Part shown: one piece after another, positions 37,500-47,589 of the stretch | How the letters are laid out: each line of letters starts with the position of its first letter | How positions within the stretch are numbered: position 1 is the first letter of the stretch | From: CAWJPY01 sp963844865 | GTDB lineage: Bacteria; Acidobacteriota; Thermoanaerobaculia; Thermoanaerobaculales; Sulfomarinibacteraceae | Direction: 5' to 3' | NCBI GenBank assembly: GCA_963844865.1 | Contig: CAWJPY010000020.1 | Span: 62,001 to 126,000, forward strand | Length of the DNA stretch: 64,000 nt | Notes under the pieces: generated by a model | Told to the model about the DNA's origin: nothing | What the model saw: the letters and a program-made list of their open reading frames with translations, nothing else | Database searches by the model: none | Translations under genes and position numbers: made by a program

Positions 37500-38231
37500 G
37501 TGGCACAGGCGGTGCGACGCGCCCTCATCATCCCGGCGCGAGAGGACGGCGAAACGGATCTCTACCGGCGGCTCTTGCCGGCCCTGGGGAATCTCGAGTG
37601 TGAGGCGTCCCGGCTGCCGGGGGGCGTCAGCCCCTTCCAGGAGGTGGAGCGCACCTCCTACGATCTGGTGATTCTCGGGTATCCCCTCCAGCGCTGCGAG
37701 CTGCCGGCCCTCCTCAAGTCCATCCGGTGGCGGGAGTCGTCCTGCCGCAACGCAGCGGTGCTGGTGCTCGCCGAACGCATCGCCCTCTCCCGGGTCAAGC
37801 TGTTGGTGAATCGGGGCATCAACCGTGTGCTCCCCGACGACGCCACCGACTGGGAGCTGGAGAGCGTCCTCCGAGACCTCTTGAAGGTCGAGCCTCGACT
37901 GGACCTCTCCCTGCCGGTGAAGCTGGAGCTGTGGCTGGCGGGGAAGACCGAGCGTGTCGTCGCCCAGTGCGACAATCTCTCCGCCTCGGGCATGCTGATC
38001 CGTGGCCGTTGGGAGGTGGAGATCGGATCTCCCGCGACCTTCGAGCTCACGCCCCCCGGGCAGCCCAGCCCCATCCGCGGCACCGCGGAGGTGGTGCGCC
38101 CGACGCTGCGCGAGCGCGAGGGTCTCGTCGGATTCGGGATCCAGTTCGTGTACTTCGAGGGTGACGGGCAGCAGCGGCTGGCGTCGTTTGTCAACCGCCA
38201 GCGAGCGTCTGCTTCCGGTTCCGCGCGGTGA
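37500..38231 (+). CDS. PilZ-domain protein with N-terminal receiver-like domain
   Basis: GTG 37500 follows AGGGAGGA. The 243-aa product has an N-terminal ~125-residue alpha/beta domain ('RRALIIPARED', 'YDLVILGYPL', 'CRNAAVLVLAE') with receiver topology but without the acidic pair and phosphoaspartate, so a pseudo-receiver. The C-terminal PilZ-type domain (about 140-240) has 'AQCDNLSASGMLIRG' and 'PIRGTAEVVRP'. The canonical RxxxR motif for cyclic-di-GMP is not clear, so binding is uncertain. It lies 91 bp upstream of the receiver-LpxC gene on the same strand. Confidence 0.7.
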   Translation: MAQAVRRALIIPAREDGETDLYRRLLPALGNLECEASRLPGGVSPFQEVERTSYDLVILGYPLQRCELPALLKSIRWRESSCRNAAVLVLAERIALSRVKLLVNRGINRVLPDDATDWELESVLRDLLKVEPRLDLSLPVKLELWLAGKTERVVAQCDNLSASGMLIRGRWEVEIGSPATFELTPPGQPSPIRGTAEVVRPTLREREGLVGFGIQFVYFEGDGQQRLASFVNRQRASASGSAR

Positions 38232-38322
38232 TCGGGTCCCGCGGCCGGCCCGTGGGCCGGGTGCGGCAGAGCCTGAGCCGCCGGCTTGACCGTTGACGGC
38301 CGACGGAGCAGACTCGCACACC

Positions 38323-39606
38323 ATGAACGAGCTGGTCCTGATCGTGGACGACGAGCCCGGAATCCTCACGACGCTGTCGGGCATCCTGAGCGACGAGGGG
38401 TACCGCACCCTGACCACCACCAGCGGCGAGGAGGCGATCGAGCTCTACCGCCGTGAGCATCCGGACGTGGTGTTCCTGGACATCTGGCTGCCGGACCGCG
38501 ACGGTCTCGAGACCCTGGAGGCGCTGCGCCAGCTGGACCCGGGGGTGGCGGTCATCATGATGTCCGGGCACGGCACGTCGGCGACGGCCGTGAAGGCCGT
38601 CAAGATGGGCGCCCACGACTACCTGGAGAAACCGCTCTCCTACGATCAGGCCGTCGATGCGGTGGAAAGCGCCCTGGGCAGGAGGTCCGGTGACCTGCAC
38701 GCCAACGGCCTCGCGCAGGCCGCGGGCGACCGCGCCTACCAGCAGCCCCCGCGGCTGCCACTGCTCCAGCCCACCGACCGGCCGCAACGCACCATCCGCT
38801 CCAGCTCCGTGATGTACGGGCTCGGGCTGCATTCGGGCATGCGCACCGGGATGGTGATGCAGCCCCTGCCACCCGACAGCGGGATCCACTTCCTGACGCT
38901 GCCTCGGGGGACCGAGATTCCGGCCCACATCACGTCGGTGGCGGAGACCGACTATGCCACCACCCTCACCGGCGGCGGCGACAGCATCCGCACCGTGGAG
39001 CATCTCCTGTCGGCGCTCCACGCCTACGGGATCAGTAACCTCCTGATCAAGGTCCACGGCGAGATCCCCGTGCTCGACGGGTCGGCCCTGGAGTTCTGCG
39101 ACCACTTGGACGAGATCGGCGTCGTGGATCAGCCCGCTCCCCGCCAGGAGATCGTCATCGACCGCGTCTATGAGGTCGGGGACGGGGACCGGACGCTGTC
39201 CATCGAACCAGCGGACTCGTTCTCCGTGTCCTACCTGCTGCGTTACCCGCCGCCGGTGGGGGAGCAGCGCCACGACTTCACCCTCGATGACCCCGCGGAG
39301 TACCGGGCGCGGATCGCGCCGGCGCGCACCTTCGGCTTCATGCGTGACCTGAAGATGATGAACGAGCTCGGGCTCGGCTCCGGGGGTCGCCTGGACAACT
39401 TCGTCCTGGTGGGCGAGGACGAGGTGATCAACACCGAGCTCCGGTTTCCAGACGAGTTCGTCCGTCACAAGATCCTCGACATCATCGGGGATCTCTACCT
39501 GTTGGGCTACCCGGTCCGGGGGAGGGTGACGGCGCGCCTGACCGGCCATCGCCACAACATCGCCCTGCAGCGTGCGATCCTCGAGCAGGCCGGCCAGAGG
39601 GCTTAG
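38323..39606 (+). CDS. lpxC: Response-regulator receiver fused to LpxC deacetylase
   Basis: The 427-aa protein is a fusion. Residues 1-120 are a complete receiver: 'LIVDDEP', Asp53 in 'VVFLDIWLPDRDG', 'MMSGHG', and Lys103 in 'EKP'. Residues 155-425 are LpxC, which removes acetyl from UDP-3-O-acyl-GlcNAc, the committed step of lipid A synthesis. LpxC residues are all present: Glu226 and His227 ('VEHLLSAL'), His382, Lys383 and Asp386 ('RHKILDIIGD'), and His409 27 residues after His382 as in E. coli. The frame is unbroken across the join with a 30-residue linker, so it is not an artefact of a lost stop. No other LpxC is in the window. Phosphorylation may control lipid A output; the kinase is unknown. 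Confidence 0.9.
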   Translation: MNELVLIVDDEPGILTTLSGILSDEGYRTLTTTSGEEAIELYRREHPDVVFLDIWLPDRDGLETLEALRQLDPGVAVIMMSGHGTSATAVKAVKMGAHDYLEKPLSYDQAVDAVESALGRRSGDLHANGLAQAAGDRAYQQPPRLPLLQPTDRPQRTIRSSSVMYGLGLHSGMRTGMVMQPLPPDSGIHFLTLPRGTEIPAHITSVAETDYATTLTGGGDSIRTVEHLLSALHAYGISNLLIKVHGEIPVLDGSALEFCDHLDEIGVVDQPAPRQEIVIDRVYEVGDGDRTLSIEPADSFSVSYLLRYPPPVGEQRHDFTLDDPAEYRARIAPARTFGFMRDLKMMNELGLGSGGRLDNFVLVGEDEVINTELRFPDEFVRHKILDIIGDLYLLGYPVRGRVTARLTGHRHNIALQRAILEQAGQRA

Positions 39607-39731
39607 CAGCGTCCTCGTCAGCGATCGGGGGCAGCGACAGCGATCGGCGACGGCGGCCGCGGCAGTCAACAGCGTCGGCGATCAGCGCACAGCGCCCGTC
39701 GCCCCCGGTACGTCACTGAAAGTGGAGGCCG
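39607..39731. repeat. Low-complexity GCAGCGA-type tract next to the four-helix module
   Basis: Degenerate units such as GCAGCGACAGCGATCGGCGAC and 'GCGGCAGTCAACAGCGTC' fill this gap. The part from about 39660 onward is also found beside the four-helix fossil (about 7010-7060), so it belongs to the duplicated module. Confidence 0.55.
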
Positions 39732-40106
39732 TCAGGCGTGCGGGTTGAGGAGGCGCCATGTCATCGCCCGCACGCGGTCGAAGAGATCCAGGGCGGTCTG
39801 TGCCCAGGATCGATTGACGGCTCCTGTCGCGGCGAGGAGCCGCAGGTGGGTGTCGACCTCTTTAGCGGAGGCATACGCAATCCGCCAGTGGTGCAGCCGG
39901 TCCCGACCGGACCGACCGTGGCCTTCCGCCAGGTTCGCGGGCACCGAGCTCGCCGAGCGAATCACCTGGTCGGCAATCGCCTTCAGGGGCGCCGGCAACC
40001 TCATTACGAGCTTGATAGCCCCGCTCGCAGCTTCGAGCGCCAAGCGATGAGCAGCAAGGCCGGGTTGGGTGTTGGCATCGAGCATGGTCACCTCCGGGTC
40101 GTTCAT
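39732..40106 (-). CDS. Four-helix-bundle protein (23S rRNA intervening-sequence / S23-like family)
   Basis: ATG 40106 has a strong GAGGAGGC site. The 124-aa product has the family hallmarks 'LVMRLPAPLKAIADQVIRSA', 'SVPANLAEGHGR', 'LRLLAATGAV' and a closing helix 'DRVRAMTWRLLNP'. Such proteins form small four-helix bundles; some are encoded in rRNA intervening sequences, others are accessory proteins of diversity-generating retroelements, and most are solitary with unknown role. No retroelement or rRNA is near. A broken second copy lies at 7062-7320. Confidence 0.85.
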   Translation of the reverse strand: MNDPEVTMLDANTQPGLAAHRLALEAASGAIKLVMRLPAPLKAIADQVIRSASSVPANLAEGHGRSGRDRLHHWRIAYASAKEVDTHLRLLAATGAVNRSWAQTALDLFDRVRAMTWRLLNPHA

Positions 40107-40143
40107 GCCTCCTCTCACAAGCCGGTGGCCGACCCATGTCAAG

Positions 40144-40216
40144 GGTGCTTCGCAGCTGCACAGCAGCTGCGAAGCACCGGACCATCGGTCCGGCCCACCC
40201 TCGGCGAGGGTGGGCC
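40144..40216. other. Three perfect hairpins placed back to back
   Basis: Hairpin 1 (40144-40178): GGTGCTTCGCAGCTG, loop CACAG, CAGCTGCGAAGCACC, a perfect 15-bp stem. Hairpin 2 (40179-40191): GGACC-ATC-GGTCC. Hairpin 3 (40192-40216): GGCCCACCCTC-GGC-GAGGGTGGGCC, a perfect 11-bp stem. They abut with no spacer, 38 bp upstream of the four-helix start. Role unknown: element end, structured leader or terminator cluster. Confidence 0.8.
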
Positions 40217-40224
40217 CTTTACCT

Positions 40225-40290
40225 GGGCCGGCCACCGGCTACGTTCTCGGACGAACGACCCGGAGATGACCATGCCGCCGATCGCTGCCG
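40225..40290 (+). pseudogene. Second, oppositely oriented 5' end of a four-helix gene (fragment)
   Basis: 'GGCCACCGGCTACG' and 'CGAACGACCCGGAGATGACC' on the plus strand match the upstream region and first codons of the four-helix gene (minus strand 40085-40135). The two start regions are therefore inverted around the triple hairpin. The fragment runs into rsmD's 3' end and encodes nothing complete. The same fragment follows the fossil at 7312-7365. Confidence 0.6.
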
Positions 40291-40297
40291 CCGATCG

Positions 40298-40870
40298 CTA
40301 CGTCTGTCCGTCTCCGACCACGAGCATGGCGAGGCGGGAGGCGCCGCCGGAGAGGTCCCTGTGCAGCCGGAGGGGCGCCGGGATCTCCCTGAGGTCCGCC
40401 TGCGCCGGGCACTCCAGGCAGGCCAGGGCGCCGGGCGCCAGGAGGTCGCGGGCAAACGCGTGGGCGAGCGCTGAGAGCCCCTCCTGCCAGGACGTGAAGG
40501 GTGGATCCGCCCAGGCGAGGTCGAAGCGCTGGTCGCGCTTCAGGAGCGTCGTCAGTGCCGAGGCAACGGGCCTGAGCAGGATCTGCGCGTGCTCCCGCTC
40601 GACGCCGAGAGCCTCCCGATTGGCCTCGATCAACCTCGCCGCCGAGCGTTGTCGCTCCACGAACACCACCCGCGCCGCGCCGCGGGAGAGGGCCTCGAAC
40701 CCCACCGCTCCGGAGCCCGCGTAGAGGTCGAGGAACGAGGCGCCGGTCACGCGGTCTGCGAGGACCGCGAAAGCCCGCTCGCGAAGGGCGTCGGGGGTGG
40801 GTCGCAGCGCCGTCCCGCGGCCCGGCCCCCGCAGGCGGCGCGACCGCCACTCGCCGCCGGTGATTCTCAT
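40298..40870 (-). CDS. rsmD: 16S rRNA (guanine966-N2)-methyltransferase RsmD
   Basis: The 190-aa product matches RsmD length. It starts 'MRITGGEWRSRRL', then 'LRPTPDALRERAFAVL', SAM motif I 'FLDLYAGSGAVGFEALSRGA' and motif IV 'DPPF'. It methylates G966 of 16S rRNA during 30S assembly. The ATG overlaps the upstream stop (ATGA). Its last codons and TAG abut the four-helix module. Confidence 0.9.
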   Translation of the reverse strand: MRITGGEWRSRRLRGPGRGTALRPTPDALRERAFAVLADRVTGASFLDLYAGSGAVGFEALSRGAARVVFVERQRSAARLIEANREALGVEREHAQILLRPVASALTTLLKRDQRFDLAWADPPFTSWQEGLSALAHAFARDLLAPGALACLECPAQADLREIPAPLRLHRDLSGGASRLAMLVVGDGQT

Positions 40871-41532
40871 CCCGTCTCCGGGTCGACGCGAAGGATGACG
40901 TTGCTGCGGGCATCGACCGGTACCAGCTCATGGATGCCGGTGCCGTCGTGCTCCAACACCAGGGTGCCGTCCTCCCGCACCTCCCGGACCGTGGCTCCCG
41001 TGCCATTGCGCAGCTCGACCCGATCGCCCCGCTTTGGCCTCCAGGAGGCCAGCTCGGGGATCCGCTCGGGACCCCAGATGACGCGGGCTTCGACGTCGTC
41101 CAGGGTGGCTGCCAGGCGAGCCGTGACCAGATCCAGCACGGCGACCGACGAGTAGCGGACCTGGACGGGAGCATCGGGCCCCAGGTGCAGCAGGATGAGA
41201 CCGTTGCCGCCGTTCCCCCGCGCGCCGTGGTGCCGCCTGGCCTCGGCCAGCTCGTCGGCGTCCCGCTGCAGCGCTGCCAGGTAGCCGGCGTACTCGTCCT
41301 GGTCCAGAAGCTGCTGGCGCAGGAGCACCCGGACCGAGCCCTGGTGGACCGAGACCACGGCGACGCGGTTGTCGAACAGGGTCACCCGCACCTTGCGTCC
41401 GGTCACCTCCAGGGTCCGCTCAACGATGGGAGACGGGGCCTGTTGAGCGTTCGCGTCTCCCGGGAGCAGGATGGCGGCCGTCAACGCAAACAGGACGAGG
41501 AGCGGGCCTCCGCCCCATCCGGTGATCCTCAT
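40867..41532 (-). CDS. Hypothetical exported protein
   Basis: The 221-aa product has a signal peptide ('LLVLFALTAAILLPGDANAQ') and a soluble part with an SH3-like 'GDRVELRNGTGATVREVRED' near residue 170. No family is recognised. It overlaps the upstream nucleotidyltransferase stop and downstream rsmD start by 4 bp each (ATGA), so all three are translationally coupled. Confidence 0.65.
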   Translation of the reverse strand: MRITGWGGGPLLVLFALTAAILLPGDANAQQAPSPIVERTLEVTGRKVRVTLFDNRVAVVSVHQGSVRVLLRQQLLDQDEYAGYLAALQRDADELAEARRHHGARGNGGNGLILLHLGPDAPVQVRYSSVAVLDLVTARLAATLDDVEARVIWGPERIPELASWRPKRGDRVELRNGTGATVREVREDGTLVLEHDGTGIHELVPVDARSNVILRVDPETG

Positions 41533-44177
41533 GGAGCCTCCCCTCCCTCCTGGTCGTGGCGTGTGGCGGCCAGAGCATACTCCAAGGCTTGCTCCGGCAC
41601 GATCTCGCCGTCCGCGATGGCGTCCCGGGTGCGGCGGAGGGCGAGCCCCACGTGAGGGCCGGGAGACACCCCGGCCGCCAGCAGGTCCTTCCCGCTCACG
41701 GGTGGTTTGAGCCGGACCGCCGTCACGAGCGCGTCGGCGACGCGACGGCGGAGCTCCATCTCGAGTCCTGCCATGGCCAGCAGCACAGCCTCCGGGCGTT
41801 GCCGCTCCACGACGCCCACCAGGAGGGAGCGCAGCACGGCTCGGCGTGCGGCGGCCCGAATCACGGCCACGCTCGCGGGCAGCTCGAGGATGCGCCGCCG
41901 CTGATCGCCGGCCAGGGACAGGCGCGCCGCCAGTCGCCGCTCGGCGCCGGGGGCGGCGTGGAGGGCGAGGCCGCCGAGCATGAGGAGCCAGGGCAGGGGG
42001 GAGGGGCCCAGCCCCTCCAGGAGATACCAGTGGAGCTGCCCCTCCAGGGCGAAGAGATAGGAGCGGGTGTCCTCGGTCCACGCAACGTCGGGCACGATGG
42101 CAGGCAGCACCTCCAGCTCGGCGAGCAACGCCACCGCCCGGGTGGGATGGGGCTCGTCGAGCAGATGAGCCAGCTCCCGGCGCAAACGTTGGCCCGAGAT
42201 GCGGTCGAACACCCCTTCCCGGACCGCCGTGCCGATCAGGTGGCGCGTGTCGGAGGCGATGGTGAAGCCGAGCCGCCGGGCGTAGCGAACGGCGCGGATG
42301 GCCCGGGTCGGATCGTCGATGAACGACAGCGAGTGCAGGACTCTGATCTCCTTCTTCTGCAGGTCCTTGCGCCCGCCGAAGAAGTCCACCAGTTGGCCGC
42401 GCCTCTCCCCGGAGAGGCCGACGGCGAGGGCATTTACGGTGAAGTCGCGACGGTACAGGTCCTGGCGGATGAGGGAGGTGGCCACCTCGGGCAGCGCGGC
42501 CGGGGTCCGGTAGAACTCGGTGCGCGCCGTGGCGACGTCCACCCGGTTGCCGTCCGGGAGGATCACCACGGCGGTGAGGAAGGGTGCGTGGGGGTGGCAA
42601 CGACCCTGGCAGGCTTCCGCGAGCGCCTTGCCGTAGGCGATGCCGTCGCCCTCCACCACCAGGTCCACGTCCTCGTTGGAGCGCCCGATGAGGAGGTCGC
42701 GCACCATGCCCCCCACCAGGTAGACCGCGGTCTGCTGGCTGTCGCCCACTCGCTGAGCGATGCGCAGCACGTCGCGCACCCAGGGGGGGCCGACCTCGTC
42801 GAGGAGGCGGCTCACCCGCTGGGTGACGGGCCGGGCCCCGGCCATGCGGTGGTCCAGCGAGGCGCCGCGGGTGCGCTGGCCTTCGAAGAGCCGCCGGAAC
42901 AGCTCCATCCGGGTGACGATGCCGACGGGGCGATCCCCCTCCTGGACCACGACGAACCGGTGCGAGCGCTCCAAGAAGAGGTCCCGGAGCTGACGCAACG
43001 GCGTGGTCCCGGCCACCGTGGGCACGTCCGGCTGCATGACCGCCGTCACCGGCCGGCCACCCATGCCGTGGCTGACGGCGCGGTCCAGGATCTGGCGGGT
43101 CACCATGCCCGTGAGCTCACCAGTCGTCGGGTCGCGGACCGGCAGTGCGTTCACCCGGAGCTGGTTGATCCGCTCCTTGGAGGCGTCCACCGTGCTGCCG
43201 GCGTCCACCGTGAAGATGTGCCGGACCGCGATGTCGGCGGCGGAGACCGGAGGCGGCATCTCCTCCTCGAGGAGGTGCAGCACCTCCTCCCGCAGCTCCA
43301 CCGGCATGCGCCCGGTGACCCTCGCCGACGCCGCGGTGGGGTGGCCGCCGCCACCGAGGCGCTGGGCGACACGTCCGACGTGCAGGCCCTCCAGGCGTGA
43401 GCGCAGGATCAGGTTGACGTGGGGCGGACGCACCAGCATCACCACGCCCACCGGGATCTCGAACGTCTCCATCCAGCGGTGGACGACGTACGCCGCCTCC
43501 TCGTGGTAGCGCTCCACGTCCACGATCGCCAGGGAGACCGGGACCTCGTGGACCACGATCTCCTCGGAGGCGTCGACGATGGCGTTCAGGAGCTGGAGCT
43601 GATCGGGCGCCAGCGTCTTCATCACCCAACGCCGCACCCATTCGAGAGAGCCGCCCTGCTCCAGGAGGCGGGCCACGACCCGGAGGTCGGCGGGCGTGGT
43701 CTCGCGATAGGCGAGGCCTCCGGTGTCCTCGTAGATGCCGAGGAGCAGCAGCGAGGCTTCCTCGGGGGTCGGGGGGAGCCCGCTCTCGTCCAGGAGCTGG
43801 GCGACGATGGTGCAGGTGGCACCCACCGGCCGCGACACGACCTCCCGGGCACCGAGCTGATCGGCCTCGGTCACGTGGTGGTCGATGAGTGTGACGGGAC
43901 AGTCGTCGCGCCGGATGAGCTCCCACACCTCGCCCAGACGGGCCGGGCTCCGGGTGTCCACCACCACGGCGTGCTCGAGGGTCTCCCGGCGCGCCTGGCG
44001 CAGCTTGAGCTCCGGGTAGGGGAAGTTGGTGTCGGCGACGAAGCGGCGCACAGCCGCCTCCTGGGATCCGGGGAACAGGACCCGGTAGCCGGGGTACAGG
44101 CGCACCGCACAGACCGCGGCGGCGAAGGCGTCGAAGTCTGCCGACAGATGGGTTGTGATGACCCGCACGGGGCTCAT
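41529..44177 (-). CDS. DHH/DHHA1–CBS–tRNA nucleotidyltransferase multidomain protein
   Basis: The 882-aa product has in order: a DHH phosphoesterase domain (about 1-310) with 'SADFDAFAA', 'IDHHVTE' and the DHHA1 motif 'GGGGHPTAA'; two CBS domains (about 315-440); and a class II poly(A)polymerase/tRNA nucleotidyltransferase head and neck (about 480-880) with 'YLVGGMVRDLLIGRSNEDVD' (DxD) and 'YRRDFTVNALA'. This architecture is known for bacterial A-adding tRNA nucleotidyltransferases such as that of Aquifex, so it probably adds to the tRNA 3' end; A- versus CCA-adding cannot be decided without a CC-adding partner. The DHH part may degrade oligonucleotides. The frame is intact. Confidence 0.88.
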   Translation of the reverse strand: MSPVRVITTHLSADFDAFAAAVCAVRLYPGYRVLFPGSQEAAVRRFVADTNFPYPELKLRQARRETLEHAVVVDTRSPARLGEVWELIRRDDCPVTLIDHHVTEADQLGAREVVSRPVGATCTIVAQLLDESGLPPTPEEASLLLLGIYEDTGGLAYRETTPADLRVVARLLEQGGSLEWVRRWVMKTLAPDQLQLLNAIVDASEEIVVHEVPVSLAIVDVERYHEEAAYVVHRWMETFEIPVGVVMLVRPPHVNLILRSRLEGLHVGRVAQRLGGGGHPTAASARVTGRMPVELREEVLHLLEEEMPPPVSAADIAVRHIFTVDAGSTVDASKERINQLRVNALPVRDPTTGELTGMVTRQILDRAVSHGMGGRPVTAVMQPDVPTVAGTTPLRQLRDLFLERSHRFVVVQEGDRPVGIVTRMELFRRLFEGQRTRGASLDHRMAGARPVTQRVSRLLDEVGPPWVRDVLRIAQRVGDSQQTAVYLVGGMVRDLLIGRSNEDVDLVVEGDGIAYGKALAEACQGRCHPHAPFLTAVVILPDGNRVDVATARTEFYRTPAALPEVATSLIRQDLYRRDFTVNALAVGLSGERRGQLVDFFGGRKDLQKKEIRVLHSLSFIDDPTRAIRAVRYARRLGFTIASDTRHLIGTAVREGVFDRISGQRLRRELAHLLDEPHPTRAVALLAELEVLPAIVPDVAWTEDTRSYLFALEGQLHWYLLEGLGPSPLPWLLMLGGLALHAAPGAERRLAARLSLAGDQRRRILELPASVAVIRAAARRAVLRSLLVGVVERQRPEAVLLAMAGLEMELRRRVADALVTAVRLKPPVSGKDLLAAGVSPGPHVGLALRRTRDAIADGEIVPEQALEYALAATRHDQEGGEAP

Positions 44178-44207
44178 TGTAGGGCAGAGCGCGGCGGCGC
44201 CGGGCGC

Positions 44208-45158
44208 TCAGAGGCGGTCGAGAGCGTCAGTCATCGCGCGACGCAGCGCGCGGGCGTGGAGGACGACGGCGCCCACGTGGGACGTGGCCACCACCCGGAG
44301 CTCGGATCCCGGCCAGTGGCGGTGGATCTCCCGCGCCGAGCTCGGACGGACGATGGCATCGTGGCGGGCCCCCACCAGGATCGCGGCGGCGGGTCGCCGC
44401 GGCGGGGGCAGGTCCAGGACGTCGCCCCGGGCGAGGAGATCCCGCATCTGAACCCGCGCGTCGCGCCCCAGCTCCCTCTCCAGGGCGGGCCAGTCCACGG
44501 CCCGCGACAGCATCCCGTCCACGAAGACCTCGGCCGGGCTGCGGGAGGGCAGGCAGGGCACCACCGAGATCTCCAGGGGGCTCAGCGCGGCCGCCATGGC
44601 AGCCACCTGGGCCCCCATGCTGACCCCGGTGACCTGGATCCGCGCGACGCCGGCGCCGGCGAGCCAGGCGATCAGCGCCAGCGCCTCCTCCATCGCGGCC
44701 CGGGCCATGACCGCCAGGTCCGCCACCGTCGTGCCCGGCCCCCGGGAGGGACGTCGCGCGCCGTACATGGGGTTCTCGAGGATCAGGGAGGCGACGCCGC
44801 GGCGCAGCAGCGGCCGGGCGAAGAGGCGACGGCGGCGGGCGAAGCCTTCGTCGCCGCTGGCCGCCAGGTGCAGGCACACGGAGTGGGCGCCGAGGGTGGG
44901 GGACGGGCTCCACAGCTCCACCAGGGCAGTGCGGGAGGCCTCGGGGAGACGTTCGGCCAGGGGGCTGGGGAGTGAGCCGCGGCGCACGAGTCCGCCCGGG
45001 ACCTGGTTGTCCGGCTCCCATTGAAGCGCAATGGGGGCCGCTCCTTCGATGGGAGTGGGGGAGAGCGCCCAGTCCAGGACCTTCCGATCACCGAGCCCTC
45101 GGCTGAAGAACGGGCGCCGGGCGGTCACCAGCGCGGCGATCAGGTCCAGGAGCGCCAT
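44208..45158 (-). CDS. ABHD18-like alpha/beta hydrolase
   Basis: The 316-aa product shows 'RRPFFSRGLGD' near the start, 'VCLHLAASGDEGFARRR', 'SLILENPMYGARRPSRGPGT', the nucleophile elbow 'GVSMGAQ', 'GARHDAIV' (Asp) and 'TSHVGAVV' (His). These blocks match the ABHD18/DUF2048 group, of unknown substrate in bacteria. ATG 45158 is chosen because the family N-terminus begins there. It is next to, but 30 bp after, the divergently timed nucleotidyltransferase operon on the same strand. Confidence 0.75.
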   Translation of the reverse strand: MALLDLIAALVTARRPFFSRGLGDRKVLDWALSPTPIEGAAPIALQWEPDNQVPGGLVRRGSLPSPLAERLPEASRTALVELWSPSPTLGAHSVCLHLAASGDEGFARRRRLFARPLLRRGVASLILENPMYGARRPSRGPGTTVADLAVMARAAMEEALALIAWLAGAGVARIQVTGVSMGAQVAAMAAALSPLEISVVPCLPSRSPAEVFVDGMLSRAVDWPALERELGRDARVQMRDLLARGDVLDLPPPRRPAAAILVGARHDAIVRPSSAREIHRHWPGSELRVVATSHVGAVVLHARALRRAMTDALDRL

Positions 45159-45179
45159 GCCCGATTGTAGGGCGATCTT

Positions 45180-45525
45180 CTCCCGCGTCCGAGAGCAGCG
45201 ACGGCGACCGCGATCCGCGGCAGCGACAACGTCAGCGATCAGCGTCGGCGGCAGCAGTCGGCGGTCTCGCGCATCCGAACGAGCGGGACACGGGCACCGA
45301 GAGAACGGCGCGTCCCTCGGGCGTGCCATTGGCGACACTTTTCCGAGGTCTCGGGGAGGGCGCGGGGAAGACTTCGCGTCGCGAGAGGTGTCGCTTCGGA
45401 TAAGCCAGAGCGGGTGCCAGGCAGCATTCGGATGAAGCGATGTGGGTGCTATCGAATGAAGACGGGGTGCCTGGCACCGGCTTTGGCGTCGCGAGGTGCA
45501 TCGACGGCGTGCCTGGCACCCTGTC
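45180..45525. repeat. Low-complexity tract, composite repeat copy D and two REPIN palindrome sites
   Basis: 45185-45270 is GCAGCGAC-type low complexity. Copy D (about 45300-45400, inverted) keeps only one arm of the long hairpin ('TGCCATTGGCGACACTTTTC' at 45329-45348). A REPIN pair follows at 45413-45425 (GGTGCCAGGCAGC) and 45466-45478 (GGTGCCTGGCACC), 66 bp, then a further GTGCCTGGCAC at 45509-45519. No gene is supported between 45159 and 45596. Confidence 0.75.
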
Positions 45526-45539
45526 TGGTGCTCCCGAAG

Positions 45540-45573
45540 GGAAAGAAAAGACCCGGGCGGATGCCCGGGTCTT
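45540..45573 (-). terminator. Rho-independent terminator of groESL
   Basis: AAGACCCGGGC (45548-45558) and GCCCGGGTCTT (45563-45573) pair perfectly around a 4-base loop. In the minus direction the stem is followed by TTTTCTTTC. It lies 24 bp after the groEL stop. Confidence 0.9.
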
Positions 45574-45596
45574 GGATGTCGGAATCGTGAACGGGA

Positions 45597-47252
<1,656 letters not shown>

Positions 47253-47263
47253 GCTCGCCTCCC

Positions 47264-47557
47264 TTACTTCTTCACCACGATGGCGAGGATCTCGTCCTCG
47301 CGCAGGATCGTGTGCTCGTCGTCGTCGATCTTGATGTCCTGGCCGGAGTACTTGCCGATGAGGACGCGGTCGCCCTTCTTCACCGACATCGGGAGCCGCT
47401 TGCCGTTCTCGTCCAGCTTGCCGTCGCCCACCGCCACCACCTCGGCCTCCAGGGGCTTCTCCTTCGCGGTGTCCGGGATGATGATCCCGCCGCGGACCTC
47501 TTCCTTGGGATCGATGCGCTTCACGAGTACCCGATCGCCCAGGGGTTTCACCTGCAT
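47264..47557 (-). CDS. groES: Co-chaperonin GroES (Hsp10)
   Basis: The 97-aa product starts 'MQVKPLGDRVLVKRID', has the mobile loop 'EEVRGGIIIPDTAKEKP' and ends 'EDEILAIVVKK'. ATG 47557 follows AAGGAGAC. It caps the GroEL ring. It is transcribed with groEL from the promoter at 47621-47649. Confidence 0.97.
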   Translation of the reverse strand: MQVKPLGDRVLVKRIDPKEEVRGGIIIPDTAKEKPLEAEVVAVGDGKLDENGKRLPMSVKKGDRVLIGKYSGQDIKIDDDEHTILREDEILAIVVKK

Positions 47558-47589
47558 GTGTCTGTCTCCTTTCGAGTTGTGACCCGTTT

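Noticed and set aside
38191..39669. 492-residue minus-strand frame opposite lpxC
   Set aside because: Shadow of the receiver-LpxC gene; composition rich in His, Gln and Arg and no start signal.
40867..42600. 577-residue open frame covering the exported hypothetical protein and part of the nucleotidyltransferase
   Set aside because: The part beyond 41532 lies in another frame of the nucleotidyltransferase and is Arg/Pro/Gly-rich; only 40867-41532 has a signal peptide and coupling overlaps.
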